Source: Pantoea sp. Nvir (GTDB lineage: Bacteria; Pseudomonadota; Gammaproteobacteria; Enterobacterales; Enterobacteriaceae). Taken from it: a stretch of 64,000 nucleotides of DNA. The notes below the pieces were generated by a model. That model did no database searches. It had not been told where the DNA came from and worked only from the letters and a program-made list of their open reading frames with translations. Location: NCBI RefSeq assembly GCF_009829915.1, contig NZ_SZZW01000006.1, forward strand, positions 31,678 through 95,677. Reading direction: 5' to 3'. Shown one piece after another: positions 54,826 through 64,000 of this stretch; within the stretch, counting starts at the first letter, position 1; every line of letters begins with the position of its first letter. The position numbers and the translations under genes were made by a program.

Positions 54826-56238
54826 ATGCAACGAGGGAGAGTCTGGATCGTCGATGACGATAGCTCCATCCGCTGGGTGCTTGAACGTGCGCTTATTGGA
54901 GCCGGTTTAAGTTGTGCCACTTTAGAGAGCGGTGATGAAGTACTGAACGCGCTCTTGACCACAACCCCAGATGTTTTGTTGTCAGATAATTGCATGCTAG
55001 GTACAAATGGCCTAACGCTACTAAAACAGATCAAGCAGAGTCATCCAATGATCCCTGTCATCATTATGACAGCACACTTTGATCTAGATGCAGCAGTTGG
55101 TGCTTACCAACAAGGGGCGTTTGACCATCTGCCTAAACCTTTTAAGATTGATGAAGCCGTAGCTTTAGTCGAACGTGCCATCAATCACTATCAGGAGCAG
55201 CAGCAACCACGTAATCATCCGCTTAGTAAATATACTACCACTGATATCATTGGTGAAGCACCTGCAATGCAGGATATGTTTCGTATTATCGGCCGTTTGT
55301 CACGATCGTCGATTAGCGTGCTGATCAACGGGGAATCCGGCACCGGTAAAGATCTAGTCGCACATGCGTTGCATCGCTACAGTCCCCGCAATAAAGCACC
55401 ATTTATTGCACTGAATATGGCAGCAATTCCCAAAGATCTAATCGAGTCCGAGCTTTTTGGCCATGAAAAAGGCGCGTTTACTGGTGCTAACCAAATTCGA
55501 CAAGGTCGCTTTGAACAGGCTGACGGTGGTACGCTTTTCTTAGATGAAATTGGTGATATGCCACTTGACATGCAGACACGCTTGCTGCGTGTTTTGTCTG
55601 ACGGTCAATTTTATCGTGTTGGTGGCTATGCGCCAGTGAAAGTCGATGTACGTATTATCGCGGCTACTCACCAAAATTTGGAGCTATGTGTACAGGAAAG
55701 CAAGTTTCGCGAAGATCTTTTCCATCGGTTGAATGTGATTCGCATACATCTGCCACCCCTGCGTGAACGTCGTGAGGATATTCCTTGCCTAGCTCATTAT
55801 TTTTTACAGATGGCAGCATGTGAGCTAGGTGTTGAAGCGAAAATTCTTCATCCTGAAACAGAAGCGGCGCTGACATCTCTCTACTGGTCAGGTAACGTGC
55901 GCCAGCTAAAGAATACCTGTCGTTGGCTGACGGTCATGGCAGTAGGTCAAGAAATACTGATCCAGGATCTGCCTTCCAAGATGTTCGAGTCTAGCACTTT
56001 GGAAAATTCAGTTCAATCTATACCGGACAGCTGGGAAACCCAGCTAGCACAGTGGGCTAATCATGCACTGTGCTGCGGGCAGAAAAATCTTCTTTTTGAA
56101 GTACAGCCAAAAATGGAACGTACCTTGTTGACCACCGCACTACACTATACACAAGGGCATAAGCAGGAAGCTGCAAGGCTACTAGGTTGGGGCCGTAATA
56201 CATTAACGCGCAAACTTAAAGAACTTGGTATGGAATAA
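54826..56238 (+). CDS. glnG: Nitrogen regulation response regulator NtrC
   Basis: Sigma-54-dependent activator, 470 residues (469 in E. coli). The receiver domain keeps Asp11, Asp12, phosphorylated Asp54 (LLSDNCML) and Lys104 (LPKPF). The AAA+ domain keeps Walker A GESGTGKD, the sigma-54-contacting GAFTGA loop and FLDEIGDM. The C-terminal helix-turn-helix is QEAARLLGWGRNTLTRKLKELG. The frame is undamaged although its kinase gene glnL is destroyed, so phosphorylation must come from acetyl phosphate, another kinase, or not be needed. Confidence 0.96.
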   Translation: MQRGRVWIVDDDSSIRWVLERALIGAGLSCATLESGDEVLNALLTTTPDVLLSDNCMLGTNGLTLLKQIKQSHPMIPVIIMTAHFDLDAAVGAYQQGAFDHLPKPFKIDEAVALVERAINHYQEQQQPRNHPLSKYTTTDIIGEAPAMQDMFRIIGRLSRSSISVLINGESGTGKDLVAHALHRYSPRNKAPFIALNMAAIPKDLIESELFGHEKGAFTGANQIRQGRFEQADGGTLFLDEIGDMPLDMQTRLLRVLSDGQFYRVGGYAPVKVDVRIIAATHQNLELCVQESKFREDLFHRLNVIRIHLPPLRERREDIPCLAHYFLQMAACELGVEAKILHPETEAALTSLYWSGNVRQLKNTCRWLTVMAVGQEILIQDLPSKMFESSTLENSVQSIPDSWETQLAQWANHALCCGQKNLLFEVQPKMERTLLTTALHYTQGHKQEAARLLGWGRNTLTRKLKELGME

Positions 56239-56353
56239 TTAATGAGGAGAAATCAGGTTATTATTTAATAACTTATTGCTGTACCCTAATTTACACCACG
56301 GTGCTGTTAAGCAGTATGCAGGTGAGTTTAAGAGAAAAAACAATTTACCAATT

Positions 56354-56530
56354 CTATTTATGCATAATTTTGCACAATGTGGATGATATTACTAACGCAC
56401 CGTAACTACCTTGTAAAAGGAACCGACTTTTTTTAACTACTCATTTAAAAGTGTGTGAAAAGCAAAGTATTTTGCCCTAGTATGGCGTGGATAGTGTAAA
56501 TTACTCGCAAATGAAATGTGCAATAATTCA
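56354..56530 (-). pseudogene. hemN: Decayed hemN (oxygen-independent coproporphyrinogen oxidase), C-terminal part
   Basis: On the minus strand, NYCTFHLRVIYTI resembles LICNFRLDYAPI of HemN, and further down GALVISSTLCKIMHK resembles GRLLIRNICMCFDTY near its C terminus. Stops separate them. hemN is convergent with glnG in E. coli, as here. The matches are short but lie in the right order and place. Confidence 0.5.
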
Positions 56531-57288
56531 TACTCTTCTAGTTCGCACTATCCACCACGCCTACTATGATACTATCCGAACATTCTTTGTTCGTTTTAAA
56601 AACTTAATGTGAAAATGACTGCTAGTGCTGCGTTTATAACTTTGCATCGCAGATAAGAGTCGTCAGGTAGTGCGAACAGTGCCAGAGTAACTTCTTTCTA
56701 GTTCCTCCCACTGTGGGTCATAATACTAACGAGCAGAGTAGTATATACTTTTTGTGGTGAGCATACATCACACTCTTTTTTATAAAAGAGTATCTTTAAA
56801 TAACTTGTATTAACGTACAAAATCTATGCTGTTTAAATGAACTGTTGGTATAAAAATACGCATTACAAATAGAATCTTGTTTTTTATTAAAAAATGATAA
56901 TATGGAAGATATTGTAGTAATAATTATAGCTGGACACTATTAGCTTTATCTATATACTTCGTAACAGGCATCATATTTTTAGTTCTTTTTAGTTTAAAAA
57001 ATTTAGGGTGATCCACGTTTGCCAACTTCTAAGATAATTTATATCCGTATCCGTCCTCACTTAGATTAAGTAAGCAATATGGCAACAGACACAACCCATC
57101 ACTGCCCAATTATCACATTTAAACTATGAAATAATAGTTTTTGTTTTTAAAAAAGTGCTCACAATAAAATTTTTTCTCGTGAAAATTGTTTATACCTTAT
57201 AAAATGCCAGAGATAGAATTTGTCGGGTACCATGGCACCATATTGCATGTAATCAGCATTAGTTCTTAAACCTTTTCGGGGTTCACCT
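56531..57288. other. Spacer upstream of engB (former hemN 5' part, yihI, csrC region)
   Basis: No gene recognised and no match to the CsrC small RNA that lies here in E. coli. A dyad GTGGATAGTG...CACTATCCAC occurs across 56487-56556. The rest is AT-rich. Confidence 0.45.
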
Positions 57289-57915
57289 TTGTCTGAAATA
57301 AATTATAACTTTACTCATTTTATTCTTAGTGCGATCGATATACGCCAGTTACCTGCAGATACTGGGATTGAGGTAGCTTTTACTGGACATTCGAACGCAG
57401 GAAAATCCAGTGCACTAAATACGCTGACAAAACAAAAAAAACTAGCTCGTACTAGTAAAATTCCAGGATGTACACGGTTAATCAATCTGTTCGAAGTAGC
57501 TGAAGATAAGCGTATAGCAGATTTACCAGGTTATGGTTATGCTGCAGTACCAAAAGAAACAAAAAAGAAATGGCAGAGCTTAGTAAGAGCGTATTTGCAA
57601 AAACGCAAGGCTCTAAAAGGCTTAGTAGTATTAATGGACATTCGCCACCCACTTAAAGATATTGATCAACAGATGATCCAGTGGGCAGGGGAGAGCCAGA
57701 TACCAGTGTTAGTGCTGTTGACTAAAGCGGATAAGGTCTCGTTGAGGAGACGTCACTCACAACTCAATATAGTGCGCGAAGCTTCTCTGGCTTTTATAGG
57801 CGATGTGCAAGTAGAAATTTTCTCGTCACTAAAAAAAAATATAGGCGTAGATAAATTATCTCAAAAATTAGACTCTTGGTTCATGGGAAAGGGTACAAAT
57901 ACACTATTAATCTAA
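57289..57915 (+). CDS. engB: Ribosome-biogenesis GTPase EngB (YihA/YsxC)
   Basis: Small GTPase needed for 50S assembly and division. It has 208 residues (210 in E. coli). G1 GHSNAGKS is at 33-40, the G2 Thr is in SKIPGCT, G3 is DLPGYG and G4 TKAD. Start is TTG 57289, giving [15 protein letters not shown], which fits the family; GGGG lies upstream. The family motif PGRTQ is PGCTR here. It is convergent with polA, as in E. coli. Confidence 0.94.
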   Translation: MSEINYNFTHFILSAIDIRQLPADTGIEVAFTGHSNAGKSSALNTLTKQKKLARTSKIPGCTRLINLFEVAEDKRIADLPGYGYAAVPKETKKKWQSLVRAYLQKRKALKGLVVLMDIRHPLKDIDQQMIQWAGESQIPVLVLLTKADKVSLRRRHSQLNIVREASLAFIGDVQVEIFSSLKKNIGVDKLSQKLDSWFMGKGTNTLLI

Positions 57916-58207
57916 TAAGATCCGCTCGCGTTTTACCAAATGAACTCAATAATCCACAAGACAATCATCTCAATATGTTTTCTTTATCTCCCATCATCAT
58001 TGATTGTCAGAATCCCAAAGGGTTATTCTGGTTAATGTTTATCAACAGCCATAATTTTTATATTCAAAGATTGAAAAGTGTCTGACTATACTAATTTTTA
58101 GTAAATAGCTCCTCTAATTAACTACATTGGTTAAAGAAACTTTAGCTTATTTTATCTCAGTTCTCAACAGGTTCAACGTTGGACGCACCGCCTCTGAGAG
58201 ACGTCCG
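57916..58207. other. Spacer between engB and polA, Spot 42 RNA position
   Basis: In E. coli the spf gene for Spot 42 RNA lies here. I found no match to it on either strand. Right after polA, GGACG...CGTCC (58180-58204) can form a weak hairpin. Confidence 0.5.
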
Positions 58208-61000
58208 TTAATGTGCCTGATCCCAATTTTCCCCAATACCGATTTCCACCTTAAGAGGAACATCTAGTATTATGCTACCCTCCATTAATTCACGGATCTT
58301 CTGACTAGCATACACAACTATATCGCTACGTACCTCAAATACGAGCTCATCGTGAACCTGCATAATCATCCTTATGGTCTTATTACTACTATTCTGTTGT
58401 TGTATCCATCTGTCTATTGCGATCATAGCGCGCTTGACGATGTCTGCCGCAGTCCCCTGCATTGGTGCGTTAATTGCTGCTCGCTCCGCTGTTTTACGGA
58501 GTACAGCGTTGCTAGATTTGATATTGGGTAGCCATAAACGACGCCCAAAAAGAGTTTCTACATAACCTTGTCTAACCGCTTGCTCACGAGTTTCTTTCAT
58601 GTAGCGTAATACATTGGGATAACGCTTAAAATAGAGATCCATGTATTTTTTCGCTTCATAGGAGCTAATGTTCAATTGGCGTGATAAACCGAACGCGCTC
58701 ATACCATATATCAGACCAAAGTTAATTGCTTTGGCACTACGGCGTTGCTCAACACTGACTCTACTTAGCACAACACCAAAAACTTCGGCGGCAGTAGAGC
58801 GATGAATATCTTGACCATATGCGAAAGCATCTTGCAGACCTTTATCTTGGGAGAGGTGTGCCATGATACGTAGTTCAATTTGTGAGTAGTCTGCTGCCAA
58901 TATACAGTGACCTTTCTCAGCAATAAATGCCTGCCGTATACGTCGACCTTGCTCATCGCGAACTGGAATGTTCTGTAGGTTTGGATCCGTTGATGAAAGA
59001 CGCCCAGTTGTAGTAACAGCTTGATGATAAGAGGTATGCACGCGGCCAGTTAGCCGATTGATCATCTTTGGTAATTTATCTGTATAAGTTGATTTAAGCT
59101 TCAACAAACCACGATGTTCTAAAATTACTTTTGGCAATTGATAGTCGAGCGCTAGCTCCGCCAATACTGCTTCGTTAGTAGATGGAACACCGCCACGTGT
59201 TTTTTTAGTAGGCCTCATGCCCTGATTTTCAAAAAAGATTTTTTGCAGTTGTTTAGTAGACGCAAGATTAAAAGGTTTTCCCACTAATTCATGTGCCTGC
59301 TGTTCCAACTCCGTCAATCTCATCGTTAGTTCTTTTGAATACTGTTCCAGAGAAACCGGTTCAATGAGTACGCCATTGCGCTCAATGCGAGAGAGTACGG
59401 TCAACAGAGGCATATCAATCTCTTCAAACACTGTTTTCTGACATGTCTCCTTTCTTAATTCAGGCCATATTTTTAAATGTAACTGAAGTGTGATATCTGC
59501 TTCTTCTGTTGCATAATACGCCGCTTTCTCCAGAGTTATTTGGTTAAAGGTCAGCTGATTTTTACCCTTGCCAGCGATATCTTCGAAGGTCACTGCTTTA
59601 CGATTAAGCCAACGTCTTGCCAAGCAGGCCATATCATACTTACAGTCGACGCTGTTGAGAAGGTAAGATTCTAGCATAGTATCGAACTTAATACCGCCTA
59701 GTTCAATATCGTAATTCTTCAGTACACCATAATTAGACTTCATGTTCTGACCTACTTTCTTGACGTTGTTATTTTCAAAAATAGGCTTGAGTTGAGCTAG
59801 CACATTACGACGATTTAACTGTTTCTGGGCATCAGGATAGTCATGTCCTACTGGTAAGTAAGCAGCCTCGCCTGGTGCTATGGCGAGCGCAATTCCAATA
59901 ATGTTAGTACTAAATATATCGAGGGAATCAGTCTGAAGCTTAAAAGCAAATAGATCGCTATTTTTTACCTTTTCTAACCATAAATCGAATGTTTTTTGGT
60001 CAAGGATAATCATATTCTTATCAGAAGGGATCACGCTGTTGGCTTGCGGTTTCATTGAAGTGTCCACTATTAGTGGACACTTCTCTTTCAGGTTATTCTT
60101 TTTCCTCTTTAGCCATTTCTCTTCCTCTAAGTCAGATAGCCAATGTTTAAATTCATAATAGCTAAATAATTTCTGCAGCATTGCTATGTCTGGCTTATTC
60201 ACTGTCAATTCGCTACAGGTTAGATTTAATTCAACATTAGTTTTAATAGTGATGAGTTGGTAGGAGAGAAATGCTATTTTTCGATTTTTTTCTAGCTTGG
60301 CTGCCATGGTTCTTGCACCGCGTAAAGAGAGATTGGCTACCTTATCGAGATTATCGTAAATTGACTGTATACCTCCTAATTCTTGTAGCAATACAAGCGC
60401 GGTTTTTTTACCAATACCAGGAATACCCGGAATATTATCAGAACTGTCCCCTACTATTGTGAGAAAGTCGATGATCAATGAGGGTACTACACCATATTTT
60501 TTCTTAACCTCTGAGGGACCTAAGATCTCCTTAGTCATGGTATTCATTAAGGTAATATTCTGAGTGACTAACTGCGCCATATCTTTATCCCCAGTGCTGA
60601 TAAGTACGGAACGGCCCTCTTTTTCTGCTTGACGCGCCAGCGTACCGATCACATCATCCGCCTCAACTCCACTTACCGTCACAAGAGGTAACCCCATCGC
60701 TTTTATCATCTGATGCAAAGGTGCTATCTGAACACGTAAATTATCAGGCATTGGTGGACGATGTACTTTATAGGCTTTAAAAAGCTCACTCCTGAAACTT
60801 TTGCCTTTGGCATCAAATACCACTGCAAAATGGCTTGGGTTATATTGCATTAATATGTTTTTTAACATATTGACTACGCCATATATGGCACCGGTAGGTT
60901 CATCTAAGCTGTTGGTAAGAGGTGGAAACGCATAATAAGCGCGGTAAAGGTAGGATGAACCATCGACTAAGATGAGAGGATTTTCTAAAATTTGCACCAT
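58208..61000 (-). CDS. polA: DNA polymerase I, full length but with altered 3'-5' exonuclease site
   Basis: 930 residues (928 in E. coli), with all three domains: N-terminal 5' nuclease (1-~290; LVDGSSYLYRAY, GVEADDVIGTLA, GDKDMAQL), 3'-5' exonuclease-like domain (~325-515) and family A polymerase (~520-930; LAADYSQIELR, QRRSAKAINFGLIYGMS, VHDELVFEV). In the exonuclease domain the metal ligands are replaced: FDTETDSL is FKLQTDSL (Lys354, Gln356), the KYD Asp is Asn423, and Asp501 is Glu500. Tyr496 remains. So Okazaki processing and gap filling should work, but proofreading should not. Its frame is otherwise pristine. Confidence 0.96.
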   Translation of the reverse strand: MVQILENPLILVDGSSYLYRAYYAFPPLTNSLDEPTGAIYGVVNMLKNILMQYNPSHFAVVFDAKGKSFRSELFKAYKVHRPPMPDNLRVQIAPLHQMIKAMGLPLVTVSGVEADDVIGTLARQAEKEGRSVLISTGDKDMAQLVTQNITLMNTMTKEILGPSEVKKKYGVVPSLIIDFLTIVGDSSDNIPGIPGIGKKTALVLLQELGGIQSIYDNLDKVANLSLRGARTMAAKLEKNRKIAFLSYQLITIKTNVELNLTCSELTVNKPDIAMLQKLFSYYEFKHWLSDLEEEKWLKRKKNNLKEKCPLIVDTSMKPQANSVIPSDKNMIILDQKTFDLWLEKVKNSDLFAFKLQTDSLDIFSTNIIGIALAIAPGEAAYLPVGHDYPDAQKQLNRRNVLAQLKPIFENNNVKKVGQNMKSNYGVLKNYDIELGGIKFDTMLESYLLNSVDCKYDMACLARRWLNRKAVTFEDIAGKGKNQLTFNQITLEKAAYYATEEADITLQLHLKIWPELRKETCQKTVFEEIDMPLLTVLSRIERNGVLIEPVSLEQYSKELTMRLTELEQQAHELVGKPFNLASTKQLQKIFFENQGMRPTKKTRGGVPSTNEAVLAELALDYQLPKVILEHRGLLKLKSTYTDKLPKMINRLTGRVHTSYHQAVTTTGRLSSTDPNLQNIPVRDEQGRRIRQAFIAEKGHCILAADYSQIELRIMAHLSQDKGLQDAFAYGQDIHRSTAAEVFGVVLSRVSVEQRRSAKAINFGLIYGMSAFGLSRQLNISSYEAKKYMDLYFKRYPNVLRYMKETREQAVRQGYVETLFGRRLWLPNIKSSNAVLRKTAERAAINAPMQGTAADIVKRAMIAIDRWIQQQNSSNKTIRMIMQVHDELVFEVRSDIVVYASQKIRELMEGSIILDVPLKVEIGIGENWDQAH

Positions 61001-61356
61001 AAACCTAGATAATCTCTATTGCTATGGATGAAACTGCGGGGATTCACAGCTTTTTCAAAAAAACATTGAGGGCAATTGTACTACAATAACATTTCTTTTC
61101 TTTTTTTCAATCTTAAATTTTACGGCTTTTCTGTAGAGAACTTTGCACATAACGTTCAGAAATATTTTTTAAAAAAAGAAAATATATCAAAAATTTATTT
61201 TTTTATCATTAAATGATATTGCTGTCCTCTCACAGAGAGGTTGTAGATCGTATAGATCTGAAATCAGGAAGAAAGCAAATTAATTACTATGCTAAGTGAT
61301 TTTACACACAAAAAAGAAGTCTATATATCGATGTTTATAGATAAGTCTTACTTTTA
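61001..61356. other. Spacer between dsbA and polA
   Basis: AT-rich; yihF and yihG of E. coli were not recognised here. It should hold the polA promoter. Confidence 0.45.
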
Positions 61357-61986
61357 TTACTTTTTGCTGACTAGAAACTTTGTTATATTAGCGTATTCAG
61401 CAATAAAGTTTTCCATAGAGCTACTGTCAATACCTCCATTATTTATCATATATTTACCGTTAATAAACATCACAGGCACGCCAGGCAAATCGACGTCTGA
61501 CGCAGCTTTTTTCTGCTGTTCCACTAGTGCCTTCACGGCAAAACTATTCCAAGCAGCATCATATTCTTGAGATGAGATGTATGATGCATTAATAAAAGCT
61601 GATTTTAAGCTAGCCGCATCAGTGATAGTATGTGTTTTCTGGATACCGTCAAATAGAGATGCGGTCACTTTATCTTCTACGCCTAGTGCCATGGCAACCG
61701 CCCATGCACGCGTCACAACCGGACCAAAATCTCCGCCAAGGAAATCGACATGGTATTTAGTTATTTTCGTATTAGTAGGTAAATTATTCTTGACTGCGTC
61801 GCTAATGTGGTAAAGACAATCAAATTGATAGCAATGTGGGCAAAAAAAGGAAAAAAACTCTAGCACCTGCGGCTCGTTAGTAACAGCTTGTGGTAAGCTA
61901 ACATATTGCTGACCATCAGTAAATTGTGTAGCAGTAGCACTGAATGACAATATTATGCTAGCCAGTGCAACCCAAATTTTCTTCAT
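61357..61986 (-). CDS. dsbA: Periplasmic thiol:disulfide oxidase DsbA
   Basis: Introduces disulfides into exported proteins. It has 209 residues (208 in E. coli). A signal peptide [19 protein letters not shown] is followed by mature protein beginning TQFTDGQQY; the active site is FFCPHCYQF and the cis-Pro loop [12 protein letters not shown] 61986 gives the normal N terminus, so the in-frame ATG 24 bp upstream was not used. A working exported oxidase implies that the periplasm is still functional. dsbB is not in the window. Confidence 0.95.
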   Translation of the reverse strand: MKKIWVALASIILSFSATATQFTDGQQYVSLPQAVTNEPQVLEFFSFFCPHCYQFDCLYHISDAVKNNLPTNTKITKYHVDFLGGDFGPVVTRAWAVAMALGVEDKVTASLFDGIQKTHTITDAASLKSAFINASYISSQEYDAAWNSFAVKALVEQQKKAASDVDLPGVPVMFINGKYMINNGGIDSSSMENFIAEYANITKFLVSKK

Positions 61987-62952
61987 TATAAAGTATTCTC
62001 CTAACTTCATTTAAAATTGCAGGATCAGCTATAGTGACTACTTTTTAGTAAATTACAAAAGCGTTATCCTTGTAATTCTTTAATAACATTTCTTACTAAA
62101 TTTGTACGCCTATACGGATAGGCGCAGATCAACTTTTGAGATCAAAAGAAAGACTATAGGAATACATCCTGTAGCCCTGCTGAGTCTTACTAGCTACTAC
62201 TTCGGTTAAAAGTTTATTAATCACTTGCAGAAGCACTGTCTCTCAGCCATCCATATAAAAAAAGTATTTACTAGATACCAATTCAGTATACGACTAATGC
62301 AGATATAGATCTATCATTCATATAGATTATAGAAATTTATGAAAGGTTGTGTACGTCTAATCGAATGTATCATTAGCCATTCACTCCAGTTGTTTATTAT
62401 GGTGCATGCTTTTACTAGCTGTTACAGCTTAACAGATATTAAAGACAGTAAGAATCAGTATATGTATTTATAAAATATTCTTCTTTTTCAATCAATCGAT
62501 ATAACAAATAGCACTTATTTGCATGCTAAGGTACGAAATGATATTTCCCTATTCTAATTAAGATTTTAGTAATGTAGAAATGAAATAATTTCGTGATATA
62601 GTGATATTATTAGATACAATTTAATCTATAGAATTAATGTGGCTGACTTAATTATTTCTAATAGATATTAGGCATTTTTAAAATTATTGTTGTCATCTTA
62701 TCCTTACAACCCTCAGAAGGAGAGTAAGATTTAACAAGAAATATAACTATAACTAAAAAATAATTATAGCTAATATCAACAGCTTAATTAATGTTAGATC
62801 ATGTATAAAATGTTCTTTTTTTTTGAAAAAATCACTATTCTGCTCAGCGGTGCTATAGCTTATAAATATCTAACTGTATTTTTTACTTCCCTGAGCCTAG
62901 GGATTTACTGAAAACATTACTGCTAAATTTTATTAATTTGTAAGGTACAAAT
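61987..62952. other. Spacer between yafD and dsbA
   Basis: Mostly featureless AT-rich sequence. The only hint of a gene is the possible srkA trace at 62180-62262. yafD and the dsbA-polA block are distant in E. coli, so a rearrangement lies here. Confidence 0.5.
62180..62262 (-). pseudogene. srkA: Possible srkA (yihE) C-terminal trace
   Basis: The minus strand reads YGWLRDSASASD, resembling DYWLRQTATFIE close to the C terminus of the SrkA stress-response kinase, then stops. srkA precedes dsbA on this strand in E. coli, which is the main support. Too short to be certain. Confidence 0.3.
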
Positions 62953-63759
62953 TTAACTAGCCGTATTAAACTCAACTAATAAGGGATTATGGTCGGATGC
63001 TTGAGTTACTAGAACCGATGCATTATTAACGCTGATATCGCGATAGAAAACGAAGTCGAGTGGAAGACCAAACATTTTACGCCGGTGATCGTGGATAAAT
63101 CTTACTTCTTTTATAGCCATTTCACTCATAAATCGATAAAGAACATGAATACGATGACGATTCCATGCATTGAAATCCCCCGCCATAATGACCGGTCCCT
63201 TATGATGTAGAATTTGCTCACCAATGGGACCTAGCTGTTTGCTATAAACATCAATTCCTAGGCTGAAATTTATTGCATGGATATTTACCACCATCAACAT
63301 CGCACCAGTTGGTAATGTATAAGCTGTGACCAGTGCAGATTTAGCCAAACGTAACAGAGGTTCCCGCTCGCGAAGAGGGTAACAGTATACAGGATATGCC
63401 GATGCAAGTGTCATGACTCCAGAAGGATGCTGTGGAAGTACAAAAGCGGGCACCTGATCAGCTGTAAGGTAATTACTAGTCGCAAAATGTACTAATTCAG
63501 GTGTAGTCTGCGCTTCCTGTAAAAGCATAAGGTGCGCATCTTTTCCGAACCCCTGCAATACAGACATCCAGTCAGAGCGCTGCTGTTTGAATATATTCCA
63601 TATCAATACCTTTAGATTATTAGCATTTGATATCACCGACTCTTTAGGTAATAGCGCCTTACGGAGATGTAACATCGCACTCGGTGGAAAGATTTGCTCT
63701 ACTGGTTGTCCAGCGACATATCTCACTGCATAAGTTTTTTTTTGCACTCTTTGACTCAA
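62953..63759 (-). CDS. yafD: Endonuclease/exonuclease/phosphatase-family protein YafD
   Basis: 268 residues (266 in E. coli). The EEP fold motifs are present: [20 protein letters not shown] with the metal Glu, MAGDFNAWN and [11 protein letters not shown] with the catalytic Asp-His pair, near residues 50, 75, 190 and 258. The biochemical substrate is not established. ATG 63759 is the longest start; a GTG at 63747 fits the E. coli N terminus better. It neighbours tRNA-Asp, as yafD lies near aspU in E. coli. Confidence 0.88.
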   Translation of the reverse strand: MSQRVQKKTYAVRYVAGQPVEQIFPPSAMLHLRKALLPKESVISNANNLKVLIWNIFKQQRSDWMSVLQGFGKDAHLMLLQEAQTTPELVHFATSNYLTADQVPAFVLPQHPSGVMTLASAYPVYCYPLREREPLLRLAKSALVTAYTLPTGAMLMVVNIHAINFSLGIDVYSKQLGPIGEQILHHKGPVIMAGDFNAWNRHRIHVLYRFMSEMAIKEVRFIHDHRRKMFGLPLDFVFYRDISVNNASVLVTQASDHNPLLVEFNTAS

Positions 63760-63820
63760 TGTTTTTAGCAGCTGTTGTAACTTATAAAGATTTTTAGTTT
63801 GGATTTCAATTTCTTGATGT

Positions 63821-63862
63821 AAAGGATAAGCCTTAACTTCAATAAGCCAGGGCTTATCCTTT
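63821..63862 (-). terminator. Hairpin between tRNA-Asp and yafD
   Basis: 12-bp stem AAAGGATAAGCC (63821-63832) / GGCTTATCCTTT (63851-63862). The loop contains another ATAAGCC, so a shorter alternative stem (63842-63857) can form with the same right arm. It lies 24 bp after the tRNA gene on the minus strand; the T-tract is only TTT within the stem. Confidence 0.7.
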
Positions 63863-63885
63863 TAGTGGGTACATATAAAGGAGGG

Positions 63886-63962
63886 TGGCGGTGCGGACGG
63901 GACTCGAACCCGCGACCCCCGGCGTGACAGGCCGGTATTCTAACCGACTGAACTACCGCACC
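63886..63962 (-). tRNA. tRNA-Asp (anticodon GTC)
   Basis: 77 nt with encoded CCA. The 7-bp acceptor stem GGTGCGG/CCGCACC, the D arm GTTCAGTCGGTTAGAAT, the anticodon arm CCGGC-CTGTCAC-GCCGG and the T arm GCGGG-TTCGAGT-CCCGT are all perfect. The discriminator is G. The acceptor differs from E. coli tRNA-Asp (GGAGCGG) by compensatory changes that keep pairing. Confidence 0.97.
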
Positions 63963-64000
63963 ACCGAACACGATATCGCGTAAGATTATGACTAATAACG

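Noticed and set aside
57916..58207. Spot 42 (spf) RNA between engB and polA
   Set aside because: Neither strand shows its conserved start or its GC-rich terminator.

Overview
The window is chromosomal DNA of a gamma-proteobacterium of the Enterobacterales. Nearly every intact gene is recognisably the orthologue of an Escherichia coli gene, of almost identical length, and blocks of E. coli-like order survive: metF-metB/metJ-rpmE-priA-hslVU-rraA-fpr-tpiA-pfkA, yibN-grxC-secB-gpsA-cysE, hldD-waaF-waaC, waaA-waaE-coaD-mutM-rpmG-rpmB-dfp-dut-pyrE-rph-gmk-rpoZ-spoT-recG, and yihY-yihX, glnA-glnG-engB-polA-dsbA. About 70% of the window is intact coding sequence. The rest is long, AT-rich spacer, and at least a dozen spacers hold degraded remnants of exactly the gene that E. 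coli has at that position and orientation. No phage, insertion sequence or CRISPR was seen. This fits a host-restricted insect symbiont caught during genome reduction. I do not name a species; the lipopolysaccharide core genes (waaE, wabG, wabH, wabN, waaQ) are of the Serratia/Klebsiella/Sodalis type rather than the E. coli K-12 type.

Layout. 1-1771: start of the Rep helicase gene, running off the left edge. 2438-5818: methionine block (metF, metB, metJ) with two intact four-box MetJ operators and a decayed metL. 5891-12110: rpmE, priA, decayed ftsN, hslVU behind a textbook sigma-32 promoter, and rraA. 12150-20190: sparse region with fpr, tpiA and pfkA and remnants of zapB, glpF, fieF, cpxR and cpxA. 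20194-23309: cysE-gpsA-secB-grxC-yibN operon. 23538-37253: lipopolysaccharide inner and outer core cluster with ten intact genes and wabN interrupted by an in-frame TGA. 37250-47200: coaD, mutM, two ribosomal protein genes, dfp, dut, pyrE, rph, gmk, rpoZ and spoT, with remnants of radC and slmA. 47322-51490: decayed trmH, recG, yihY and yihX. 52511-61000: glnA, decayed glnL, glnG, decayed hemN, engB and polA. 61357-63962: dsbA, a possible srkA trace, yafD and tRNA-Asp.

What the gene set says. Replication and repair (Rep, PriA, RecG, PolA, MutM, Dut), translation, envelope lipopolysaccharide, glycolysis, glutamine synthesis, part of methionine and cysteine synthesis, and protein quality control (HslVU, SecB, DsbA) are kept. 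Regulatory and cell-division accessory genes are going: CpxRA, the NtrB kinase, SlmA, ZapB and FtsN are all broken. DNA polymerase I is full length but every carboxylate of its 3'-5' proofreading site is replaced. I consider that, the orphan NtrC, and the ftsN remnant whose stop codon lies inside the hslVU promoter the most interesting observations.
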